From NCBI RefSeq assembly GCF_001625305.1, contig NW_017804453.1, positions 867,196-931,195 on the forward strand: 64,000 nt of DNA, read 5' to 3'. The stretch comes from Branchiostoma belcheri (lineage: Eukaryota > Chordata > Leptocardii > Amphioxiformes > Branchiostomatidae). Of this stretch, positions 36,155 to 46,742 are shown piece after piece. Position numbers and translations under genes: made by a program. The stretch's first letter is position 1; every line of letters starts with the position of its first letter. The notes beneath the pieces were generated by a model. It had not been told where the DNA came from, made no database searches, and saw only the letters and a list, made by a program, of their open reading frames with translations.

Positions 36155-36278
36155 CTGTAGTGAACTTACCGACGGGAGTTTCAACATCTTCAGCTTCTTC
36201 AGTTTCGGGAAGGAAGGACAGCCGGTCGGACACGATGGTAGTTCAAATTTCGGGAACTTCGGTTTTTTGGGAGGCCAT
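36155..36278 (-). CDS. Linker/tail exon joining transporter units 1 and 2
   Basis: The 124-bp exon follows acceptor TTTAACAAAACAG and ends ...TCACTACAG before GTAAGATCG. It enters in phase 2 from 36488 and leaves in phase 0, matching unit 2 exon 35671. The frame reads WPPKKPKFPKFELPSCP and then PKLKKLKMLKLPS, with no stop. The paralogue's last exon reads GWEFKKPKLPKFLKRR then TGA, so the reading frame is supported by homology and synonymous differences. An alternative donor 15 bp earlier (TCG then GTAAGTTC) also gives phase 0. If neither donor is used, the frame runs 35 more codons to TAA at 36049-36047. Confidence 0.65.
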
Positions 36279-36487
36279 CTGTTTTGTTAAAGAGATAAAC
36301 ATATATAACTAACAGTGCTGTGTGCACTGAAATGGTTGATTCGGGAATAGCGGTCCATTATTTTCTAAGGGTCTGGTCACATTCGTAAACTAGGGGCATT
36401 CTTGGGCATTTGGAAAAAACTGCGTGGACATAATGCACAGAATTTTGTTAATAGTATAACTGTTAAAGATGAGAGAAAGAGACTTAC

Positions 36488-39400
36488 GTCAACAGTTTGC
36501 CCTTCCCCATCACTATCCCGTATATGACCGGCGCGATGATCAGGACGACGGCGGTGATGATGTGGACGTTTTGCCAGCCGGCAACAGCTTCTTCTGCCTG
36601 TCTTTTCAAAGGCTGTATCAATAAGTAAAGACCTGTTGTCAGTTTTAAAGCTTAAATGAAAATACTGGGGTTTGGAGTATTGAGTAGTATCAAAAGGTGT
36701 TGTTAATCATAAAAAGTGGACGATTCATTTGCAACTGCCTCGACGTCAAACCCACCAGCAATGTACATAGAAACATCAGGAACTCACCATTGGTACTTTG
36801 TTGAGCGCCAAGACGGCGAGAGGACTGACCAGGAACAGAACCGTGTTGATGGACACGCCGATACCAACAACTATACTGCTGTACCTGTCCGAGGCGTCCA
36901 GCGGCGTCACCCCATAACCTGGGGTATTTTCAGAATACAGATACTGTTATAACGCACACTGATAAAGAGAGATCATTCGTGTGTTGTATGGCTCCTGAGA
37001 CAAAATAAGCCTTGATTATCAAGTAAAATCGGGACAAGAACTGTTGAAAGAGGCTTCACCTTTGCACATATATGCATATTAAACAGTGAACTCTCATACC
37101 CACCTCCTCCCATGGCCATGCCGATCATGACTAAAGAAGCCACTGTCCCTCCGTACGCGTACTGTGGATTTGTGGTGAAGGCCATTGCCATTACGAGGGA
37201 AAACACAGACATGCACACTGAAAAAAAGGAGGAAACGTTGGAATTAGAACAAAACGCTTCCTATTCTCATGACTGGAAACAAAACAAAACACGTACTTCC
37301 GGTAGTAAGAAGCATTCCTTACCAATGCCAGTGATAACTTTCCGTATTTTCACCGTGCTGGCGCCCTTACTGATCAGGACATCAGCTGCAGGACCGGCCA
37401 CTACCATACCACCTGCCAGCACTAAGGGCAACGTCCAGAGCAGCCAAGGGGACTGCAACAGGGAAAAAGACTCAATACTTTGCAACATTCCGTCACTGAT
37501 ACTTTTGCCTCTCTTTAGCCAGATATCAGAGAATGTATACATTTGAGTCAATAAAGGTTGAAAACTTGCGCAAATCAAACAGAACAGAAAGTCGGAAATT
37601 TCAAACCTCCAGGAAATATCCAGAGCTATTGGTACAAATAAATATATAGATGAACTGACTTCTATAAGTCGACTAGAACTCTCCCAGACTAAGAGACTGG
37701 AAGTGCACGAACCTGATTGTTATGATAGACCCTAGGTAAGTACCCCCAGTGAATTGCAGTAAGTGTGTGAGTGGACCTTCCTGTCAATCTGGGGTTACAA
37801 AATCCCCCCTCTTCCTTCTTACCACTCTACTGCATTCGAATACATACGGACATGGAAGCAAACACACCAATACCTCCGATCCTGATCCGGAGGTAACAAC
37901 TGTGCAGGTATTGATCATGAGGAACTCTCATACCTGTCCGACATCTAGAGCGACCTTCTCGGCGAAGTACTGCGGTGCGTGGTTCAACAGTACACTCATA
38001 CCCCAGGCAAAACACAGGCCGGTAGCGAGGTATGACACCGTGTTCCGGTCTGTCAGAACCTCCTTCATCGGGATTTTAGTTCCATCCTGACAAATGATAA
38101 ATAAAATGTAATTGATAAAACAAGACTAAATGATATCATGAAAGTTCATTTGTGTGGTAGTTACATGTAAACAAGACTAAATGATGAATGACATGATCAG
38201 ATGTATATTATGCAAATCAGGATCTAACTTTTTCTTCTATCAATAAAAAATTCATGAATGGATCAAATATCACCACAACTGAAGTTGTACCGGAAAGTAG
38301 TGACTAACCATGCCCGTGTCCTTGCCGGAGTTGATTTTGTCCTTCTCCGTTGTGGAGATGTTGTCGTCCAAGCTGGGGTTGGGCTTCACCGTGAGGACCC
38401 ACACTATGGCCCAGATGAGACCCAGGGGGCCTGGGAAAGTGAACAAAAAAGTGAACAAGGTGGAAGACGTTTATACGAAGTCATCCTTTAGCTTTTACAA
38501 CTTTTCATGTTATCAATAATTAAGATGTAACTGGAGTCTGCCTTACGTGGTTTCAATGTGTATGAATGGATGACTGAATGAATGAATGATTTCAAACAAA
38601 TAACAAGCACGCCCAGAAACACATGACGGTGTTGTTATACTACATTATTGTATTCTTACCGTAAATGTAGAAAGCAGGAAGATACCCATGAGCGTTTTGT
38701 AAGGCAGCGCAGGCAAATTGGCCCGACAGCTTTCCCAGGTAATATGCTGAGAAAGTCGGAGGAATATCATTTTGTTATGATTGGAAATAAAAAGATGCAA
38801 CTGATGCAGAAATAAACAAAAAGGTCACAAATAATAGTATATGAACAGCATAATATGTTTACCAAGACATATTGCTTTTGGCCATTATCATCTTTCGCTC
38901 TTAGATGGAAACTTCTTAATTTATTTAACACAGCATTTGAAAATGCTGTCATTAAAGATAATTATAAAAGATATTATCAGTATTCATTACTTACTTGATA
39001 AGGTAAGTGCGACCATTGTACTTCTCTCCGATATAGGAGCCCAACGGTGGAGCACGCCATAGGCTGCCGGGACGGTCGCTCCCTACATGAAGAAAATATC
39101 ATATGTCAGCTCCATGTATTTCAACCCCGCTATTAAGCGCTACATGTTATCATCATAATGCTTATCTGTATGGCAGTCCCCAAATCAACTGGAATGCTGT
39201 AAATTCGAATCCTCAGCTTTTGCAAAGTAAAACTGGTGACCAACACACTACTTTGAATTATAGTTCGATTGTGTTTTGCATGTACTGATTATACAAGTGA
39301 GGTGTAGACCAGCTAATATAATACTATTGTTCTGTATTTGTGCTCCTGTAGCTATCTACACGATGCCGAGCACAATTCAGGTTACATCTGTTCTGTTCTC

Positions 39401-42400
39401 ATCTCTACCGTTCTGTTATCTGCTGTTACCTGACAGCTGCCTTCTATGAACATCATGACGGCCACAGAGACGTCAGCGGCATGTGCGTCGCCACGGAACT
39501 TCATGGGCAGGGGCACGAACAGGTGAACCAGGCACGATATAAACATCACCGTCCCCAGGATTCTGTGCAATGTTAGAACAATGGTAAGTAGAGCCCTCTA
39601 CGACAGAGAATCTAACAAATTTGCACTACAGCCATTGATGCCCTATAATTGACAGCTAGTACCGAATCTGACACAGACGAACTTACTTGACTGCCGAACC
39701 CTTGGCTGCAAAGTAGCCGCCTGGAAAGGCGAAGAAGATCTGCCCGATGGGATACATGAGATGATGCACCACGCCCATGGCCTTCACCCAGTCTCCATCG
39801 GCCTGTACGGGCATCGGGATTGGTAAACAGTAGATAGAAGAAAATAACAAGTGTTAGAAAAGGTAAGAAATAAAAATATATAGGGATAGGAAGGTGACAG
39901 AGGATTTGTTTACCACGGATTGACCTAATGATTAAGTTAGAAGTAAGTTATGGAAAGGAGCCAGCAAGATGTTGGCCGGGCAAAATACACAGAGAGGTAC
40001 GTGTAGACAGATGAATTTGAACGAGAAATATTTCACGAAGGTTCGAAATCTTCAGTTTCTTGTTGGTATTTGTTTCTTTCTTCTCACAAGACAAGATTAG
40101 AAAGTGCATTGTCGTGTAATGTAGATCGGGATGAGTTGGAATAGAAAGCAGGATACTAATTGATGGCTATAATTTATCAAGATATAGAAAGTATCCCAAG
40201 GCACCTCACCTGTTTCTTAAAGTTTTCGTTCAGCCCGTCTTGGTCTGACCTCGTCAGGAGCGATTCTCTGAGGAACTGGTCTAGCGCTTCTTCTGACTCT
40301 TCCATTGCTCGAACTGCAGAATAGGCGATGCCGCTCTTTCCTCTTCTTTCTGTCACTTGGGACGATTCTTCTTCATGTTTGTGACTTGATTCCTTCTTAT
40401 GTTCACTTTTGACCTCTACCACGTCACTTTTGGCATGATGTTTCCCGTGTTTGGTCGACCTTTTCGACACACGGGATTCTGGTTCGAGTTCTGTCTCTAG
40501 AAATGATCTGATGAAGTTTATGTACCATGGTGTTTTCTGTTCTTCTTTTTTCTCCGTGGAAGACAGGATTTCTCCTCGACTGCTTTGGGTTTCCTGACCT
40601 ATATCCTACAGAAACAAAACATGTATTCGTAAAAGAGAATGTAATGTAATGTAATGTAATGTGCTCCACCCAAAAGTCAGAAGTTTGCTGCAGATATTGG
40701 TGTGATCCACGAGATTGATTTTATGTGGAGACCTAGTTACTGTGCAGGTAATCTGTAAATATACGTGTATGTTTTTACTTTTTACTATAGAAATATAATC
40801 TGATGTGACTGCTTGTTCAAAAGTGAATTGAGTAGTATTATATATCAAGCACCAGTGCAATGGGTAGACGGTTGAGGATGTTGTGCAGTGTCACGGGGCA
40901 TGTCATCGTCTTTGTCAGTTACTACTTCACGTAAGAATGTCGATGGTTAGACAAAGGGTAAACACCTTAAACAAATGGTAAGCCACAGTCATCAGCACGC
41001 CATGCAGAAGCACCACGAGTATCTGTGACGGGTCAGTCGGGAGTGTGGGGGAGGCAGGCGTGCAGGGTGGGTTCGGTGAGGAATGGGGGTTTTATCAATG
41101 GTGGCACCTACGTTTACGTTAAATGTGTATCATGCGGGGTCACCTGTGTTTGGGATCTTGACTGATCTTACTCTCGTCGACATAACTTACCGATCTGGAG
41201 GATGGAGACTGCAAGAAGCGTTGAAGGTAGCATCGTTGGGATAGATGTTGCCGATAGCGAGAAACATGAAGGAGTACAGAGTAAGGATTACAGAGATATA
41301 TTCTTTATACCTATAGCTAGCTCGCCTTACCACTAGATGCTGTGACCACCGAGCGACTAAAATTTGACAACGGATTTCATACATATAATAAAGAACTATT
41401 TTTCACGTTTGTATGTTACGTTGATTTTTAGGTTATACTTTAAAATTAATCGTGAACCATATTCCAGTTATGAAATCGGCGGAATGAGTATTTAACATTA
41501 CAATTCATGCTTTAGCCTGTGATCACACCATGTAGCCTACGACAGAATCTAATGACATTCTTGTAGTTTAGATTGAGAAGTGAAATGAATAGTGCATTGC
41601 TACAGTGATGCTGCCATAGCAAAGTTTGTAATGCTTCATCACACAGCAAGGGACACAGACAATTAATTCCTCTGTCGTGGTCTAAGCTTCGCCCAAGGCA
41701 TAATACACCATATGCTGAAAAAAACCCCTCCAAATTTATATTTTTGGTCACAATCCAAAACATCTTACTTTGTTGACCGTTCTCTACTATGTTTACCAAG
41801 TATGTTGCTGTAATTAAGTGTCCAACGTTATAGTTTAGAGCTGCTTTAGTGACATGTCGTGGTTTTGGAGAGGGACAGTCCTCCATGTGTTTCCGACTTT
41901 GCGGGGAAGGTGTCTTGGTCGATGCGCATGTACGAAAGAAAGTGCGTAAAAGATTATCTGTCAAATAAAAGTGCTAGATATACTGTAAAGAATAAGATAA
42001 CATCTCTGAGGATCTACCATGAAAAGAAATCCATTCAACTCAGAACACCATTCCTTTTACCGTGAATAATGACACCCCCCTTCGAGGTACTTTGACCCTC
42101 TGGCAGCCATCACAGGGCAGGCAGCTGTCAGAAGAGGCCTTTTGTTGTTGCTAAGCTGTTGGACAAGTTCTGTCTTATCTAATTACAGCTATTTGCCCCG
42201 CATAATCGGGGGGACTTTTACTTTCAAATACCATACGGACAGAAACAGCATAAACAGGTACCAGTTTAGGGTCCTAAATTGGTAATTGCAGAACAACGGG
42301 CATCGCCAATAGGTTAAAGAGTATGTATCAGGCCTTAATGCCTGTAACTATTCACATCTTTTGACACGAATCTTTAATGCAACTCGTTAACAAAGCTTTC

Positions 42401-43237
42401 TTCCCGTAGGCTACTGCATACTCCGTCCCCTCGTTATCGCCATGACATGCACGGGTCAGTGGAGTGACACACCTAGCAGTATGCGATGAACCTAAAATGA
42501 TCCGTGTCATCTACCTTTACACTCAGGCACCTACCGAAAATATTGAGCTGTGATGGTTTTTCATTTGACTGAAAACACGTGCCTCAATTTGCAAGACCTA
42601 CCATTGCTTTTCCCGCCTTAATTAATAAAATCACCCTTTCAACGAGGTGTTAACTCCGCTCAAGGGTAAATTCCAAGTGATGTGGTTGATAAGCTTTAGT
42701 AGTGCATCTTCTTTAAGGTCCTCTTAACTTCAAACAGAATATAGCAACCTTAGTTGAACTGTAGAGACTTTACATACCACACGATGTAACATGATAGGTT
42801 AACTCCAGATGATGTAGTTTCTGAATCGTTAACGTTATGGTTAAGATAAAAGGTTCTATTATACCCATGTATATAACCTTCACATGGTCCGTCCGTAGAG
42901 TATGGAATATGTACATCATGTACCATATGCTCAATAGTTTGTCCCAGGATAATGGACAGCGCTGCACAGGACAGTGCTGCTATCCATATACTTGAATGTA
43001 AGTTTACGTGATTTAGTACACAATTGTTTGTTTGTAGATATAGCTGTAAAAAATCCCTCACGAAGGTAGCTGTACTTCTGTTTTGTCAACAAAGATGTCT
43101 ATGTTGGTGTGAGTACATACCCATTTGGTCACCGCCTCTGACAAACCGAGCTGTATGCTGGGATACAGGCCGCCTGCGATGAAGAAGCTGACCACAAGAA
43201 GAGAATAAACCAGCAGACGCTTTGGTGGACGACCCAT
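36488..43237 (-). CDS. SLC17-like major facilitator transporter unit 1
   Basis: Exons: 43237-43121, microexon 41208-41191, 40605-40210, 39802-39687, 39562-39430, 39082-38995, 38746-38660, 38430-38309, 38086-37934, 37452-37323, 37217-37104, 36918-36788, 36612-36488, then 36278-36155. Phases agree throughout, giving 576 codons plus two bases to 36488. It starts MGRPPKRLLVYSLLVVSFF (helix 1). A hydrophilic loop of about 130 residues, rich in Lys, His and Glu, separates helices 1 and 2. Family signatures are GQIFFAFPGGYFAAKG, PAAYGVLHRWAPISERS (VGLUT: PACHGIWSKWAPPLERS) and GVTPLDASDRYSSIVVGIG. It is a tandem paralogue of the gene at 46743-55407. A non-coding first exon near 44565 is likely, since an acceptor (CTTGCAG) lies 16 bp before the ATG. 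Its last exon has no stop. The transported substrate is unknown. Confidence 0.87.
40644..40663. repeat. (TAATG)n pentanucleotide repeat
   Basis: About four tandem units of GTAAT just upstream of the unit 1 loop exon on the minus strand. Confidence 0.85.
41191..41208 (-). CDS. 18-nt microexon of transporter unit 1
   Basis: TCTCCATCCTCCAGATCG between acceptor CAACGCTTCTTGCAG and donor GTAAGT. It is phase 0-0 and adds SPSSRS between TKW and DIGQET. The paralogue has a comparable 15-nt exon at 52805-52791. Larger frames across this site are not phase-compatible with the neighbouring exons. Confidence 0.5.
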
Positions 43238-43370
43238 GGTGACTTCAGGTCCTGCAAGATAGATGATGCAAATTGCAAAGCGGAAGCAACAATAACCATG
43301 TCTTAACCACCATGATCTGTTGTAACTTGCAACAATCTTTCTGTTGGCATAAATGTTTTATGAGTACATA

Positions 43371-43421
43371 CGTACATATATACATACATACATATATACA
43401 TACATACATACATACATACAT
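43371..43421. repeat. (CATA)n microsatellite
   Basis: Imperfect TACATACA tract upstream of the first coding exon of transporter unit 1. Confidence 0.9.
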
Positions 43422-44523
43422 GTACGATATTATAACGTAAGATTTTAGAGACCATAACTATAGTGATCATGTTGAATTCATTTATTCTACTGCATAACTC
43501 GGACGGTGCTACTGGCCTGTCATATCACATAATTGGAAGCATTTTGATAACAAGTCTATTGTGTATTGAAATAGTTTTGTGCAACATCAGTCCATTTAGT
43601 GAAACAAAACTTTCTTCATCACTTGTACCAGTAATCTTTCAAATTATAGAATATGTGTCGCTAGAACATAGATCGTGTCTCCTTTATGTTCGCATCTTCA
43701 GGTCTATAAATATGCTCATGTCAAGTAAGGAGCACTGATTTATCTGACACAGAGAACATGACAACCACGTGCTCGTCCCGTCTTCTGGCATCAAAACTGC
43801 TCTTACTTGAGGATCATTTGCTTACCAAATGTCCTTACGTTTAACCCAACATCCTTATGCAAACAATGGGCAGTTTAAAGATTTATTGTGATCGTCGGTG
43901 TATCTACAATCATCATCACATCGTCCAGATGTTTCATCATTTCACCACTGCCTATAACCACGCCCCCTAGGTAGATACGCTTGCTTTGGTAATTATAAAA
44001 TTCACCTTTTCCTTCTGCGGTTGATCAAATATGTTTGCAAATATGTCGAATTAATATGTTGGTTGCCCCTGATACCCTTCATCATTGTGATAAACATATA
44101 CAATCTTATAGCTTTTTTGTATTTTGTAGGGTTTTGTCTTAGCACTCTTTTAATGACTTGTTGGGTTCAACCAATTCACTCAGGTGTGTATGAAAAAAGT
44201 TAAACACAACAAAGAGATAAACAGACGGCAAGAACCAATGTCTATGGTTCATTTATGTTATCCTTAATTTGACAATCTAGTTAAGGACTCAACCACTAAT
44301 ACATCTATATGGTAGAAAGATGTTTTTATAAACTGGTTTCTTACCTGAAATGTCGCCTGTCGTAGGCGAAACGTGACTCCAATCCGTAAAATACCTCTCT
44401 TCTCTCTTTTCTTCTCAGATTTTCAAGACAAATACACCTTTTCCCAAGCTATCTAAATCTACGTCATGCTTGAGTGGTAGTCCTTTCTGGTAGTGAGTGA
44501 TATGGAGAAGATACTAGCCAGAA

Positions 44524-44680
44524 AAAGACGATACTGCAACTCACAGTGATGCCTATCGTCTCACCATTCCGCCATTTTCTTCAGAACAGAATGTCGTCGG
44601 GTCAGTTTTAGACTGGGTGTCCCGATCGACGCTTTCGCTGACGACTTACCGGGGAGGTCACTATGAAACGGAAGTATCTC
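44524..44680 (-). promoter_or_regulatory. Promoter/first-exon block of transporter unit 1
   Basis: This block is strongly similar to 56865-57020 upstream of the paralogue. Shared words on the plus strand are GACGATACTGC, TGCCTATCG, CGCCATTTT, TTCTTCAGAACAGA and a GACGACTTACCGGGGAGG-like stretch. On the minus strand a donor GTGAGACGATAGGC (exon end 44565) is conserved in both, so it probably contains the non-coding first exon. A TTTCATAGTG sits where the paralogue has TTTATAGTGG. Confidence 0.6.
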
Positions 44681-44689
44681 AAAGCTGCA

Positions 44690-46600
44690 TCCTCTAAAAC
44701 TCTTCGTTGCATATCACATCATTAGAGTCTTGTCAAAGCATGTTCAATTTTGCATGCACAATATTTCTCTTCTTTCTGTGAATCTAAAATTTTAAACATA
44801 CTTGTTTCGGAATCGTTATAACAATATGCATAATGTCTGACAAAAGTATGATCCACAGGTGTATACTAACCAAGATATACAAGCTGAAAATTACTCCTCC
44901 CCGGGTACTCTTCCTTTTATTTGTGACCTCGCTTTTGACAAAGGTTGCGATAGAAATATTCCTCCCCCAGAGTATGCACATCTATATACCTGTTTAACCG
45001 CAGATTGCTATTCTACTTGACGAAATGATACCCTAGCTCATATACTCGTAGACCACACTACGGTGTATATAATGCGGACAGGTTTCGGTGATGCCAAGGG
45101 CTACCTTAACAACATTCCATTAGTTTAGAAAGCCACGCGTTCAAACATGGGTCGCTTGGCGTGAACTAAGTTGCTTCTAACTGAACAATCAACAACTGAA
45201 GAAAAATACGTGTGAGATTATTGTGTCAAGTGCGTTAAGTATTGTGTTTGGTACGCGGACCAGTATAATCGATATCATTTAAAGAAGTTGACAGCAAAGT
45301 TTTCTTCCACTTGACCACAATAGACCTTAGCAGCAAAGATCTTGTACATGTGGCTGATTTGGTAGACGGTGTATCGTCGTCTTCGCTGCAACTTATGTTG
45401 TGCTAGCAGCAGAACTGTACGTACACACGCAGGTGGTGTTTATGGCATCTCCCAACATGTAAACAAGTCAGGAACTTGCTCAACCAGTTTCTTTCGATCC
45501 TTGTGTGAAACGCACTCCCATGCATGACCTGAAATCCCCCCATTCTGGTATGCAATACGAAGTAGTCTGTATGGATGTTACACTTGTTTCTACCGTAGAA
45601 CCAACTGATGATTTAGAAAGAGAAGTTTCAGGAACAAAAGTGCTGACTGACTTTTAAGACGTGTCGTCATTGTTTTCGAATGTCTCCATCTTGCAGGACA
45701 TTCATTGCCCTTTGACCCGGCAATTTTTAACTGTTTTAATGATCTTTAGTGTTTCCAATGAGGTTGGTATCTCGTGGCTATCTTACTTCAAGGCACGTCA
45801 AATAATAATCTTATTTTGTCGAAACCAAGCACTACAACCTCCGTGATAATACTATAGCATATGCGCACTATAGTTTTTTTTTGTGGTCGAGGAAGAAACA
45901 TCGAGCACAACTGGTTCTTTTATGGAACACTCGCCAGGAGGCATCACTGTGCTGTCTTGTTCCACCTAATGCGAATGGGTTGATGCCTGTTATATCTTTG
46001 CCGACAGGAGTGTTAAATTCCTTCACACGTCCTACGTACAAAGTTATTACAGGGATAAGAAACCATCTACAAGTCAAGGAAACTCATAAACCATGATCAG
46101 TCACAAAATGCATGATGTACTTTTTTTTATTTGCAGCACACTGGCCCACAAATCAAATTGTTCAGTATACTGAACTGCACCATTGCAATTATAGGAAGTT
46201 AAATCAAAGCACCAATTATATTGTTGAAAACACTGTTCAGATAGTATTCTGACTGAAAATACATAATTATTTGCTTGTGTTACACTGCTTGAAGTGAATA
46301 TAATCTATCATATAGACAGATGATATGGTAGTTTCATTGTGAATACTAAGTAGTATTACTACTACGTTCAAAAGTATTCAAAATGTAAAAAATATCTAGT
46401 TAAGACTACGAATAAAACCCATAAATATTTCTAAAGCTAGAGTTCAATCTATCATTCAACACCATTTACTCATGCTGTTCCATTATCCTTGTCTGATACG
46501 ATATACACCAGAATCACCTAAAAATGCGAGTAGCATTCAAACATAGCTTATACGGCGTCTTAATCAACAGGCAAGATCCATGTTGCTAGCTACTACCCGG
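44690..46600. other. Intergenic region between transporter paralogues
   Basis: No supported exon. A minus-strand stretch at about 45960-46050 (NTPVGKDITG-NPF in one frame) weakly resembles frame-1 sequence of the 36155 region (ETPVGKFTTGK-VPF). It may be a remnant of the duplicated 3' end. Confidence 0.4.
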
Positions 46601-46611
46601 TCTAGTTACTG

Positions 46612-46617
46612 TTTATT
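46612..46617 (-). terminator. Candidate poly(A) signal of transporter unit 3
   Basis: AATAAA on the minus strand about 126 nt after the TGA at 46743. Confidence 0.5.
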
Positions 46618-46742
46618 GCAGGGATGCACCTCTGAATGCTGAGTTGTGGGTATACTGGCTACAAATGGTTTTGGAAGCAGAGGACAAACTTGTGAGTAGT
46701 TGCATTTGCTAGCGGTCGAGAAGGCAGCAAAAGAAGTGGTCA

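Noticed and set aside
36155..36278. ATG at the start of the linker exon opening MASQKTEVPEI as a start for unit 2
   Set aside because: It hits TGA after 11 codons. The other frame is supported by homology with the tail of unit 3 and by splice phase.
41187..41384. 65-codon minus-strand frame overlapping the unit 1 microexon
   Set aside because: Its donor would be phase 2, while the next exon accepts phase 0 in both paralogues. The 18-nt phase 0-0 exon fits better.
42750..43061. 103-codon minus-strand open frame with a hydrophobic segment and N-glycosylation motifs, inside the first intron of transporter unit 1
   Set aside because: Its codons are AT-rich, unlike the neighbouring exons. It has no phase-compatible splice sites and no counterpart in the paralogue.
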